Positions 34,047 to 41,508 of a stretch of DNA of 64,000 nucleotides are shown in pieces. The stretch is from a virus: positions 22,369 to 86,368 of IMG/VR virus record IMGVR_UViG_3300048121_000993. One strand, given 5' to 3'. The notes beneath the pieces are model-generated. The model ran no database searches and had not been told where the DNA came from. It saw only the letters and a list, made by a program, of their open reading frames with translations. Each line of letters opens with the position of its first letter. Positions within the stretch are counted from its first letter, which is position 1. Both the position numbers and the translations under genes were made by a program.

Positions 34047-34560
34047 AGGATATAAACAACGTACAAAAGGCCCATTTGTAATCGCAAATGATCGAATAAG
34101 AGCAAAAGAAGTTAGAGTAAACTTTCCAGACGGTGAAAGCCAAGTGCTGTCTTTAAAGGATGCTTTGAATGAAGCAAAGTCGTTATATTTAGATTTAGTG
34201 TTGATCGCCGAAAAGGCAGACCCACCAGTTTGTAAAATAATTGATCTAAACAAGCATTTGTATTCATTAAAGCAAAAAGAAAAATTGGCAAAGAAAAAGC
34301 AACGAGAAAGCGTTGTAGAGACCAAAGAAGTGCGTATGGGACTAAACATAGATACACATGATTTAGAGACTAAGGCTAAAGCAGCTCGTAAATTTTTGGA
34401 TAAAAATAACAAAGTAACAGTTACAGTTGTTTTGCGTGGTAGAGAACGTGGGCGGCAAGACCTTGCAAGGGAATTGCTAAATACATTTGCTTATCTATTA
34501 GAAGTAGAATACGAGCAAATATCATCACAGAACAATCGAGTATCTGGTAAAATACAATAA
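34030..34560 (+). CDS. infC: Translation initiation factor IF-3
   Basis: 176 residues from ATG 34030, which has an AAAGGTG site upstream; an in-frame ATG at 33979 would overlap clpX more. The N-domain (ANDRIRAKEVRVNFPDG, VLIAEKADPPVCKIID), Lys-rich linker and C-domain (KEVRMGLNIDTHDLETKAKAARKFL, VTVVLRGRERGR) are all present. IF-3 binds the 30S subunit and checks start codons. A phage copy, next to a phage bS21, could favour phage start sites or initiation on leaderless messages. Confidence 0.95.
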   Translation: MQNRNKGYKQRTKGPFVIANDRIRAKEVRVNFPDGESQVLSLKDALNEAKSLYLDLVLIAEKADPPVCKIIDLNKHLYSLKQKEKLAKKKQRESVVETKEVRMGLNIDTHDLETKAKAARKFLDKNNKVTVTVVLRGRERGRQDLARELLNTFAYLLEVEYEQISSQNNRVSGKIQ

Positions 34561-34568
34561 AGGTAAAC

Positions 34569-34835
34569 ATGGGAAACTATAATAGAAATAATAAACGTGA
34601 CGACAAACCTCAGTTTGGTCCTGGACTATCTGTAGAAGTTAGAAATGGCAATGTAGAACAAGCTATGAGAAAACTTAAGAAGTTAGTTATGAAAACTGGA
34701 CTTATGAATGAAGTACGCGAACGCAGATACTTCGTTAGCAACACTGAAAAAAGACTTAAAGCAGAGGCGGCAGGCCGAGCTAGAAGGCGTAGAGAAATAG
34801 CTAAAGATTCAATCGTAAAGAAAAGACTATACTAA
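34569..34835 (+). CDS. rpsU: Ribosomal protein bS21
   Basis: 88 residues. The bS21 core is clear: VEVRNGNVEQAMRKLKKLV then EVRERRYF and an Arg/Lys-rich tail. bS21 sits near the anti-Shine-Dalgarno end of 16S rRNA. Phage-encoded bS21 is known from marine viruses, including those of SAR11. The order clpX-infC-rpsU-hsp20-clpS suggests a joint effect on translation and proteolysis. Confidence 0.95.
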   Translation: MGNYNRNNKRDDKPQFGPGLSVEVRNGNVEQAMRKLKKLVMKTGLMNEVRERRYFVSNTEKRLKAEAAGRARRRREIAKDSIVKKRLY

Positions 34836-34963
34836 TACGTTATAACTGAATTTGTTCACAAATGTGGATAAATAATAATGTGTACAACAGGACTGATTCC
34901 TACCGTATACATAGAACGCCGAAAGGGTTCTAAATAATCTTGCTTAATATAAGGAGAAAAGAT
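34836..34963 (+). promoter_or_regulatory. hsp20 leader with ROSE-like RNA thermometer
   Basis: Late-type box GATAAATA at 34867-34874. A hairpin AGAAC(G)CC-GAAA-GG-GTTCT at 34913-34931 has a GNRA loop. Next, TTGCT (34940-34944) can pair with the ribosome-binding AGGAG (34952-34956) across a 7-base loop, giving the ROSE pairing order U-G, U-A, G-G, C-G, U-A. ROSE elements in alphaproteobacteria use the same conserved U(U/C)GCU to mask the site before heat-shock genes. Confidence 0.7.
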
Positions 34964-35386
34964 ATGACTAGATTAACAACACTAAATCTTCCAGATTTTT
35001 ATAAGACTACAATAGGATTTGATAGTATGTTTGATGAAATGCAAAATGCATTCGCAACAAACACAGGCGGTTACCCACCTTACAACATTGTAAAGGAAAG
35101 TGACACTAGCTATTCAATTAGCCTAGCAGTAGCAGGTTTTAATAAAGACGAGATAAAAATCGAACAAGACGGTAATACACTTTCAATTAATGCTGAAAAG
35201 AAACCAATCGAGGAAGAGATTGAATATTTACACAAAGGCATTGGAACTAGAAACTTTACAAAAGAATTTAGTTTAGCTGATTATGTAGAAGTAACATCGT
35301 CAAAGCTAGATAACGGTATCTTAGTAGTTACATTGGAACAAAATATTCCAGACGAAAAGAAACCACGAACTATTAAAATTGACTAA
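34964..35386 (+). CDS. hsp20: Small heat-shock protein Hsp20
   Basis: 140 residues. Start at 34964 after AAGGAG; an in-frame ATG at 34940 lies inside the thermometer stem. The alpha-crystallin domain is present: YNIVKESDTSYSISLAVAGFNKDEIKIEQDGNTLSI, then a GIGTRNFTKEFSLADYVEV and NGILVVTLEQ. The short C-terminal tail includes an I-x-I-like end. It binds unfolding proteins. Family members occur in marine T4-like phages. Likely heat- and late-phase-controlled. Confidence 0.95.
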   Translation: MTRLTTLNLPDFYKTTIGFDSMFDEMQNAFATNTGGYPPYNIVKESDTSYSISLAVAGFNKDEIKIEQDGNTLSINAEKKPIEEEIEYLHKGIGTRNFTKEFSLADYVEVTSSKLDNGILVVTLEQNIPDEKKPRTIKID

Positions 35387-35400
35387 TATAAGGTAAAAAA

Positions 35401-35703
35401 ATGACTCAAGCATCATCAAGTAGCGTAGCAGAAATAACTAAATTAAAACCACCATCACGGTACAATGTTGTATTGTTAAATGATGACTCTACGCCACAGG
35501 AGTTTGTAGTAAATGTTTTACTGACAATTTATAATAGGTCAACGGAACAAGCAAACTCCGTGATGCTTGAAGTCCACGAAAAGGGCCGAGGCATTGCAGG
35601 CACATACAGTTACGAAGTAGCTGAACAAAAATGTGTGGAAACTATCACTGACGCACGGAAAAACCAATTTCCATTAGATGTCACAATAGAAAAAGCAGAA
35701 TAA
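35401..35703 (+). CDS. clpS: ClpS adaptor
   Basis: 100 residues. The ClpS core is clear: YNVVLLNDDSTPQEFVVNVL, then MLEVHEKGRGIAGTYSYEVAE. The LNDD and His residues that form the N-degron pocket are kept. ClpS delivers proteins with N-terminal Leu, Phe, Tyr or Trp to ClpA, and the window encodes ClpA at 56138. The N-terminal extension needed for delivery is short (about 20 residues). Directly follows hsp20. Confidence 0.94.
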   Translation: MTQASSSSVAEITKLKPPSRYNVVLLNDDSTPQEFVVNVLLTIYNRSTEQANSVMLEVHEKGRGIAGTYSYEVAEQKCVETITDARKNQFPLDVTIEKAE

Positions 35704-35711
35704 ACAATTAA

Positions 35712-36281
35712 ATGAAAATAGCAATCACGCAACGTGTGATTGAATTTCGAAACGGACCGTACGATAGCATTGATCATGGATTTTATGAAATGTTTTCAGG
35801 TCATACATTGTTACCAATACCAAACCATTTAGAGCATTATAGAACAGATACAATAGTTAATAGTGACTTAGTAGTGTTTACAGGCGGCAATAGTATGATA
35901 CCAGGAAACTGGCAATACAATGAAAATCGTTTACGAGTTGAGAAACACACGTTAGATTTAGCAAAACTATACAATAAACCAATATTAGGAATCAGCAGAG
36001 GCTGTCAGTTTCTGACGGTTGCTCATGGTGGATCTTTAGAAGAAAACGGTAGACATCACATCAATCATAGTGTAAACTATAAGGGTAGTAATGTAGAAGT
36101 ATGCAGTAGGCATGAAGAAATTTTAAAAACTATACCTACTGGTGCAACAGTATTAGCAACAGATGATTATGGATTTTGTGAAAGTTGGAAATTAGACAAT
36201 ATGATAACAGTGTTATGGCACCCAGAACGGATGAAAACACATTGGCTTCCATACGAAGCATACGGAATTTTAGGATTATAA
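35712..36281 (+). CDS. Glutamine-amidotransferase-like protein with Cys-to-Ser nucleophile
   Basis: 189 residues, same fold as 12957-13499 (both start ITQRV/LTQRV, share PIPNH, GFCESW and WHPER). The nucleophile elbow reads GISRGCQF: Ser95 replaces the usual Cys, while His170 and Glu172 are kept. The codon is AGC, so one base from TGC. It may be inactive, a binding subunit, or a Ser enzyme; a Cys sits three residues on. It lies before a cytidylyltransferase and GMP reductase. Confidence 0.8.
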   Translation: MKIAITQRVIEFRNGPYDSIDHGFYEMFSGHTLLPIPNHLEHYRTDTIVNSDLVVFTGGNSMIPGNWQYNENRLRVEKHTLDLAKLYNKPILGISRGCQFLTVAHGGSLEENGRHHINHSVNYKGSNVEVCSRHEEILKTIPTGATVLATDDYGFCESWKLDNMITVLWHPERMKTHWLPYEAYGILGL

Positions 36282-36282
36282 T

Positions 36283-36699
36283 ATGAAAATAGGATTTACA
36301 TGTAGTACATTTGATTTGTTACACGCAGGTCATATAGGCATGCTCAGAGAAGCAAAAGCAAATTGTGATGTTTTAATTGTAGGATTACAAAGTGATCCAA
36401 CTATTGATCGCCCAGATACAAAGAATAAGCCTATACAAACAATGGTAGAACGTTATGCACAACTCAATGCATTAAAATTTGTAGATGAGATTGTACCATA
36501 TCAAACAGAACAAGATTTAATTGACATACTGGAACTGTTTCAGTTAGATGTTAGATTTTTAGGCGATGAATATAAAGAAAAAGAATTTACTGGAAAAGAT
36601 GTATGTCGTAAGCGTGGTATTGAGCTACACTTTAATAAACGAGATCATAGATTCAGTACAACAGATTTAAGACATAGGGTATGTAAAAATGAGAATTGA
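36283..36699 (+). CDS. Glycerol-3-phosphate cytidylyltransferase-like protein
   Basis: 138 residues. The nucleotidyltransferase signature FDLLHAGH (His14, His17) and the C-terminal RFSTTDLR, matching the RTEGISTT-type motif, place it with TagD-like cytidylyltransferases. They activate a phosphorylated polyol with CTP, for teichoic-like polymers or capsule. The real substrate is unknown. Packed directly between the amidotransferase-like protein and GMP reductase. Confidence 0.85.
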   Translation: MKIGFTCSTFDLLHAGHIGMLREAKANCDVLIVGLQSDPTIDRPDTKNKPIQTMVERYAQLNALKFVDEIVPYQTEQDLIDILELFQLDVRFLGDEYKEKEFTGKDVCRKRGIELHFNKRDHRFSTTDLRHRVCKNEN

Positions 36700-37798
36700 T
36701 CAAGACATTAAACTAGACTACAGTGACGTTTTAATTCGTCCAAAGCGTAGTACATTAAGTTCACGCAAACAAGTAAGACTTGAACGCAAGTTTAAATTTA
36801 GAAACAGCAGACACGAGTACGAAGGTATTCCTATTATGGCTGCTAACATGGATGGTGTTGGAACATTTGAAATGGCAGATGAACTTGCACAACAAAATAT
36901 ATTTACATGTTTAGTAAAAACATATTCAGTGGAAGAACTTGTAGATTTTTTTAACAATGATTATCCGGATAATAGAAGAACACAAAACATTGCTATGAGC
37001 ATTGGTACAGGAACAATAGACTTTGATAAGTTAGAAGCTGTGTATAATAAAGTAAGCAATAAACTAAAATATGTATGTATGGATATTGCAAATGGTTACA
37101 GTGATCACTTTGCACAACATGTTAAAAAAGTTCGTAATGCATTTCCTAATTTAGTAATTATAGCAGGTAATGTAGTAACCGGAGAGATGACAGAGGAGTT
37201 AATTTTAAATGGAGCAGACATCGTTAAAGTCGGAATTGGACCAGGAAGCGTGTGTACAACACGAATCCAAACAGGAGTCGGGTATCCGCAACTTAGTGCA
37301 GTCATTGAATGTGCAGATGCGGCACATGGACTTGGTGGACATATTATCGCTGATGGGGGCTGTAACTCTAGTGGTGATGTGGCTAAAGCATTTGCTGGCG
37401 GCGCCGATTATGTAATGCTAGGCGGTATGCTTGCAGGACATGATCAAGGTGGCGGCGAAGTTATTAGTAAGATGTATGCAACCAATGAATGGCTTACAGC
37501 AGAAAAGCCAGTACTTGAACAAAAACAGTTTGTGGCTTTTTACGGAATGAGCAGTGATGCTGCAAACACAAAACACTTTGGAGGACTAAAAGACTATCGT
37601 GCAAGCGAAGGACGAGAAGTATTAGTTCCATACAGAGGTGCAGTACAACACACCGTACAAGCAATCTTAGGTGGGTTGCGTAGTACCTGTACATATGCAG
37701 GTGCAATGAAACTTAAACAACTTAGTAAATGTACTACGTTTGTTCGCGTTAACAATCAGTTTAACAAAACATACGAAAGCACAACAACTAAGATTTAG
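36689..37798 (+). CDS. guaC: GMP reductase
   Basis: 369 residues, full length. The IMPDH/GMPR TIM-barrel has the loop [11 protein letters not shown] with catalytic Cys189, followed by [10 protein letters not shown], and [24 protein letters not shown]; the ..[15 protein letters not shown]-terminus fits GuaC, and no CBS domains are seen. It turns GMP into IMP and ammonia with NADPH. In a phage it may rebalance purines for AT-rich DNA. Overlaps the preceding gene by 11 bases. Confidence 0.93.
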   Translation: MRIDQDIKLDYSDVLIRPKRSTLSSRKQVRLERKFKFRNSRHEYEGIPIMAANMDGVGTFEMADELAQQNIFTCLVKTYSVEELVDFFNNDYPDNRRTQNIAMSIGTGTIDFDKLEAVYNKVSNKLKYVCMDIANGYSDHFAQHVKKVRNAFPNLVIIAGNVVTGEMTEELILNGADIVKVGIGPGSVCTTRIQTGVGYPQLSAVIECADAAHGLGGHIIADGGCNSSGDVAKAFAGGADYVMLGGMLAGHDQGGGEVISKMYATNEWLTAEKPVLEQKQFVAFYGMSSDAANTKHFGGLKDYRASEGREVLVPYRGAVQHTVQAILGGLRSTCTYAGAMKLKQLSKCTTFVRVNNQFNKTYESTTTKI

Positions 37799-37858
37799 CT
37801 ATGTTGTACATGCATAGCGTCTTTGCAGCAGATAAGTAAGTGATTCTGCGGTATTATA

Positions 37859-37866
37859 GATAAATA
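37859..37866 (+). promoter_or_regulatory. T4-late-like box GATAAATA
   Basis: Located about 60 bases before the hairpin array at 37924-38086; it may drive the structured RNA and the small genes after it. Confidence 0.4.
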
Positions 37867-37919
37867 GATGTGTAATAAAAATGGCACAATGTTGTGTTAT
37901 AGTTACATGTACAAAGTAG

Positions 37920-38090
37920 TACAGAGCGACCTCGGCTCAGAAAAAAAGAGCGGCAGTTAGTGCCACGCTAACTGACTCTGGGAAAGACCAGGGCATAACC
38001 CATGCCTTACAAGCGATACATTATGAGGTATCGTGGTAGCGGCCAGGAGAGACTGGCAAATAACGGATGCTTTCCCAAAAACATCCACAC
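37920..38090 (+). ncRNA. Candidate structured RNA, seven hairpins
   Basis: A 310-base gap without a good gene. Seven stems follow one another: GAGC/GCTC (37924-37938), CAGTTAG/CTAACTG (37954-37974), CTGG/CCAG (37978-37991), GGCAT/ATGCC (37992-38006), CGATAC/GTATCG (38014-38033), GCCAG/CTGGC (38042-38057), GGATG/CATCC (38065-38086). GC content is higher than around it. It ends 19 bases before the ribosome-binding site of a small gene, so it could be a cis-acting leader or a processed RNA. No known RNA family recognised. Confidence 0.6.
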
Positions 38091-38109
38091 ATATAACGGA
38101 GAATATAAA

Positions 38110-38316
38110 ATGGCTAACACTTTTTTTAGTGCATGGTCGGGATTATTCAATGGCTCACGTAGAAGTCGTGTGGCTTACAATAACACCCTAATGACTTATG
38201 CAAAAACAGAATATGGTTCTGATTGGCAATATGCCTACAACTATATGCTAGAACACAAAGGATCTGCACCAAAGATGGGTCTTGCAGATATCAATATCAA
38301 GGCAGCAGTAAAATGA
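38110..38316 (+). CDS. Small basic protein after the structured RNA (68 aa)
   Basis: Start at 38110, with GGAG ten bases upstream. The in-frame ATG at 38002 would translate the hairpin region and is rejected. The protein (MANTFFSAWSGLFNGSRRSR...) is short, basic and helical, ending ADINIKAAVK. Ends in an ATGA overlap with the next tiny gene. Function unknown. Confidence 0.72.
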   Translation: MANTFFSAWSGLFNGSRRSRVAYNNTLMTYAKTEYGSDWQYAYNYMLEHKGSAPKMGLADINIKAAVK

Positions 38317-38498
38317 CAACAACATTAATATACAAACAAACATGTAGTGTTTGTGAAAAAATTAAACAAGCATCATTAAAAGTAATGATGGCTATTTGGT
38401 CATTTGGTGAATCGGCAGGTCGTGCAAGAGCAGCCGCTGAATTACATAGACAAGGCTACACAGAAGAAGCAAAAAAACTAATGCTGGAGAGTAGATAA
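38313..38498 (+). CDS. Small Cys-containing basic protein (61 aa)
   Basis: Start at 38313 in an ATGA overlap. It has a CSVC pair near residue 11-14 and an Arg/Ala helix SAGRARAAAELHRQGYTEEAKKL, loosely like DUF1127-type helices. One-base overlap with the next start supports coupled translation. No function known. Confidence 0.7.
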   Translation: MTTTLIYKQTCSVCEKIKQASLKVMMAIWSFGESAGRARAAAELHRQGYTEEAKKLMLESR

Positions 38499-38689
38499 TG
38501 ATTAATACTATAACAAACAAATTAAGTTGGTTAAAACGTGCTTATACAAACAGTCAAGGACGCAGAGCAACTGAAAAGGCTTTGTCGGAATTAAACGACT
38601 TTGAATTAAATGATATTGGATTATGCAGAGGCGACATTAGATCAGTTGCTCGCGGTGATCTTAAAGCATATAAAAGATCAGTTAAGTAA
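38498..38689 (+). CDS. DUF1127-type small protein (63 aa)
   Basis: The C-terminal helix LSELNDFELNDIGLCRGDIRSVARG is the DUF1127 (YjiS-like) signature. In alphaproteobacteria some small DUF1127 proteins bind RNA and affect RNA maturation. That is interesting because this gene is downstream of a candidate structured RNA. A phage copy is unusual to me. Confidence 0.82.
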   Translation: MINTITNKLSWLKRAYTNSQGRRATEKALSELNDFELNDIGLCRGDIRSVARGDLKAYKRSVK

Positions 38690-38823
38690 TGTTTAAAAAG
38701 TTTTTAAAAGCAATGGAATACAGAAGTTATTGCATGAGCATCAGGCAACTTCGTCAATTAGGCGAACATGAAAAAGCTAATGAAATTTCTGAATATAAAC
38801 ATAAGATGTATAACACATTTTAA
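38689..38823 (+). CDS. Tiny basic protein (44 aa)
   Basis: ATG at 38689 overlaps the previous TAA (TAATG); 44 codons to TAA at 38821-38823. It is basic and helical (MFKKFLKAMEYRSYC..., ..QLRQLGEHEKANEI), similar in style to the DUF1127-like neighbours. Supported by overlap and composition only. Confidence 0.6.
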   Translation: MFKKFLKAMEYRSYCMSIRQLRQLGEHEKANEISEYKHKMYNTF

Positions 38824-38842
38824 TTTAGTGTAGTTTTAATTG

Positions 38843-38850
38843 CATAAATA
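38843..38850 (+). promoter_or_regulatory. T4-late-like box CATAAATA
   Basis: Six bases before the ATG at 38856; very close to the start, like the box at 29772. Confidence 0.4.
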
Positions 38851-38855
38851 GTTGT

Positions 38856-39833
38856 ATGAGTAAAGTACATCTATTAACAGAAATAATAATAAAATTACAG
38901 AACCTTAGTACTCAGGATGAGAAACTAAAGCTTCTGCATACCTATAATAAAGAAATCATACTACAACGTATAATTACTATAGCGTATAATCCTTGGATTG
39001 ATTTTGGAATGAAAGATTTTGTGCCAAAGCGTTTAGGTAAAAAGTTTGGTATGGGTTTGAGTAAATTCCTACATATTTTAACAGACATCATAGACGAAAA
39101 ATATGATGAAAGAGAAAAGAACTTTTCTTGTCAAATGGCTATGCAACATATAGATGAGCGTGATGCTGAACTATTTGTTAATTTACTAAGACAAGATCTG
39201 GACTTAGGACTCGAATTAGAAACAATAAATGCAGTATGGCCTGGATTAATAATGATTTATCCAATAAGCTCGCCTACTGTAGCAGACTATAAAACATTTA
39301 ATAAATATCCAGCCGCAGTACAACCTATTAGTAGAGGTTTACGAGTTAATGTAATTGTACATAAAGATATAGTTACTTACAGAGACAAAGAAGGTAACAA
39401 TATCGAAGGTTGGAATATACACGACGAACAGTTTGTAAATTTAGCACAAAACAATAGTACAGTATTTGATGGTCACGCAGTTGTGGTTAATGGTACAACT
39501 ATTGTCGAGACTGATAATCAAAAAGTATTAGAAGCAGACCCGGAAAACATCAGATTTAATTTTTGGGATGTTATTAGATATGATGGATTTATTACTGGTA
39601 CAGATACTCGTATAGGTTATAATTGGCGTAATAATGGATTAGAACATATGATTATACTTGCTATAGATAAGAATAAAACACCTTGCTATGACATTGTAAA
39701 GGCTGATCTAGTAGGAAGTGATGAACAATTAGCGTTAACTGTTGAAAAGTATAAATCTAAATGTGTTATTAAAGCATTAGACGGCACATGGGTACATGGA
39801 ACTGATCCAACACAAGTTATTTACGAGTCTTAA
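38856..39833 (+). CDS. Degenerate T4-type DNA ligase homologue (325 aa)
   Basis: The N-terminal half follows the T4 ligase pattern (LLHTYNKEIILQRIITIAYNPWIDFG, LLRQDLDLGLELETINAVWPGLI). The nucleotidyltransferase half is recognisable, but motif I reads QPISRGLR (156-163): the AMP-accepting Lys is Ile158 and the Asp is Arg160; motif III is FDGHAVV with His207 for Glu. It also lacks a C-terminal OB region. So ligase activity is unlikely; it may bind DNA or partners. An intact ligase is at 25691-26836. The lipase gene overlaps its end from the other strand. Confidence 0.75.
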   Translation: MSKVHLLTEIIIKLQNLSTQDEKLKLLHTYNKEIILQRIITIAYNPWIDFGMKDFVPKRLGKKFGMGLSKFLHILTDIIDEKYDEREKNFSCQMAMQHIDERDAELFVNLLRQDLDLGLELETINAVWPGLIMIYPISSPTVADYKTFNKYPAAVQPISRGLRVNVIVHKDIVTYRDKEGNNIEGWNIHDEQFVNLAQNNSTVFDGHAVVVNGTTIVETDNQKVLEADPENIRFNFWDVIRYDGFITGTDTRIGYNWRNNGLEHMIILAIDKNKTPCYDIVKADLVGSDEQLALTVEKYKSKCVIKALDGTWVHGTDPTQVIYES

Positions 39834-40572
39834 TTTTCTTAATATATTGATTTCCAAAGTGATCGTATAACCCATCAAAGAACTGAAACTTAGTAATAGC
39901 TTTACCAGTTCCTTTCATTCTATCTTTAAATCGTTGCCACCATGTTACTTTGGTTTTGATATGCACATCATATGTAATATATTCTATTTGCCCTACATGT
40001 TTGTAATATCCAAAGAATGGAACTCTAGTAACGACATCATTGTTATTAACAAATCTATACGCCTCTATATCATTGAACTGTTTACCCCATTCTCTGTCAC
40101 CTACTTTTGGTGACCCATATGTATATAAAACTAAATCTGCACCTGCTTGGTGAAATCTACTAGCACATATAGTTGCCATTGCAGCTCCCAAACTATGTCC
40201 AGTAATTACTATTTTTTTAGTAGTTAGTTTTTTACCTAACCATTTAATAATTTCAGGATATAGTTTATCTAGCTCAGTTTTAAATCCAGAATGTACTGTA
40301 CCTGTTGTATCAGCACTTGCTGGCCAAGCCTTAATATCTGCTATTAAGTCGCCCATTTGAGCGCCTTCAGTACCTCTAAAAGCAACGATCACATAGTCAG
40401 GCATAACAATACCATAACCTTGTGCGTTTTCTTTTTCAAAGAATTTAACACTCGAATGTTTTATTTTATTATCTTTTAGGAATTTAACTACTTCTGGTTT
40501 TTCTTCGTATACTATTTTTGATACATCTATACATAATTCTGCCAGATGCCAATCTATATTATTTTTTAACAA
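39817..40572 (-). CDS. Class 3 lipase-like hydrolase
   Basis: 251 residues, TTG start. The alpha/beta-hydrolase motif ITGHSLGAA has Ser127; RFVNNNDVVTRVP gives Asp179, and KHVG gives the likely His192, so the triad is complete. The oxyanion strand VIVAFRGTEG is present. There is no signal peptide, so it would act inside unless released. It could attack membrane lipids in lysis or modify host lipids. It is one of few minus-strand genes and overlaps the MscS-like gene by 14 bases. Confidence 0.85.
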   Translation of the reverse strand: MLKNNIDWHLAELCIDVSKIVYEEKPEVVKFLKDNKIKHSSVKFFEKENAQGYGIVMPDYVIVAFRGTEGAQMGDLIADIKAWPASADTTGTVHSGFKTELDKLYPEIIKWLGKKLTTKKIVITGHSLGAAMATICASRFHQAGADLVLYTYGSPKVGDREWGKQFNDIEAYRFVNNNDVVTRVPFFGYYKHVGQIEYITYDVHIKTKVTWWQRFKDRMKGTGKAITKFQFFDGLYDHFGNQYIKKIKTRK

Positions 40573-40870
40573 TTAATTTCTCCAGTCTGTGTGTAGGTAT
40601 GCGGGTATTATAGATATATCTCCACACCTTACCACGACCATTATCAATTTCAAATATAGTTTCTCGCATACCTATACTAATAATAGTGGCTTTTTCTCCA
40701 TCTAAGAATACTTCGTCGCCGGGTTCAAATCCAGGCTTCATTTTCCAACGAAGACTTGCTACAAAATCTCCTACAGCTTCTTTAAACCATAATACTATTA
40801 TTGCAGTAATTCCTAGCCCTATTAACGGTTCTAATAACATTGATATTTTCATTGCTTCTGATTCTAACAT
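40559..40870 (-). CDS. Small membrane protein with MscS-like beta domain (103 aa)
   Basis: One membrane segment (about residues 13-33, LEPLIGLGITAIIVLWF) is followed by FEPGDEVFLDGEKATIISIGMRETIFEIDNGRGKVWRYIYNTRI, which matches the MscS middle beta-domain (F.xGD.V....G.V..I...T). It is much shorter than MscS and lacks the C-terminal cage. Possibly a partner that guides the lipase to the membrane, or a channel-like protein; both are inference. Confidence 0.65.
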   Translation of the reverse strand: MLESEAMKISMLLEPLIGLGITAIIVLWFKEAVGDFVASLRWKMKPGFEPGDEVFLDGEKATIISIGMRETIFEIDNGRGKVWRYIYNTRIPTHRLEKLIVKK

Positions 40871-40904
40871 ACTATAACTATTTATTAAAAATAGACAAAA
40901 ACTA

Positions 40905-40933
40905 TTGACAAACAGATAATAATATACTATAAT
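40905..40933 (+). promoter_or_regulatory. Sigma70-like promoter
   Basis: TTGACA (40905-40910), 17-base spacer, TATAAT (40928-40933), upstream of the peroxiredoxin gene. Confidence 0.85.
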
Positions 40934-40960
40934 TACACTAATGAAATAAAGGAGTCTATA

Positions 40961-41497
40961 ATGACGAAAGAAAATAGCAATGTACCAGCAGTTACATTTA
41001 AAGTACGAGTACCAGATCCGTCAAACAGTAAAACAAATTCCTGTGAGATTGTACCATCAACTTGGGCAGAGCTAACAACAGATGAAATCTTCAAAGATAA
41101 ACTAGTTGTAGTGTTTAGTTTACCGGGTGCATTTACACCAACATGTAGTACATTCCAGTTACCTGGATTTGAATTATATGCACAGGATTTTTATGATATA
41201 GGTGTAAGCGACATTTACTGTATCAGTGTTAATGATTCATTTGTTATGAATGCATGGCGTGATGCTAATAATCTTAAGAATGTTAAAGTATTGCCAGATG
41301 GTAATGGAACATTTACAGAAGCCATGGGTCAGTTAATTGACATGAGTGGTGTAGGATTTAACAAGCGTAGTAGACGATATGCAATGATTGTTGAGAACGG
41401 TGTAATTAACAAAATGTTTATTGAACCCGATGCATCAGCAGAAGATTCTGATCCGTATGGTGAAACAACACCAGAAAATGTTTTTGCATCTTTATAG
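40961..41497 (+). CDS. Peroxiredoxin (Prx5-type)
   Basis: 178 residues. The site PGAFTPTCS contains the peroxidatic Cys62; the later NKRSRRYAMIVENG carries the conserved Arg. It reduces hydrogen and organic peroxides. Prx5 enzymes often use glutaredoxin/glutathione, and the phage encodes a glutaredoxin at 9740, so a linked system is possible. Consensus promoter and AAGGAG upstream. Confidence 0.9.
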   Translation: MTKENSNVPAVTFKVRVPDPSNSKTNSCEIVPSTWAELTTDEIFKDKLVVVFSLPGAFTPTCSTFQLPGFELYAQDFYDIGVSDIYCISVNDSFVMNAWRDANNLKNVKVLPDGNGTFTEAMGQLIDMSGVGFNKRSRRYAMIVENGVINKMFIEPDASAEDSDPYGETTPENVFASL

Positions 41498-41508
41498 AGG
41501 AGTAGCAA

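Noticed and set aside
37920-38090. RNase P RNA or a group I intron in the hairpin region
   Set aside because: GGAAAGACC is only loosely like a conserved RNase P element and no other core elements are found; no interrupted gene or intron core is seen.
38002-38109. Coding extension of the 68-residue gene into the hairpins
   Set aside because: The start lacks a ribosome-binding site and the sequence forms perfect stems; the ATG at 38110 has GGAG.
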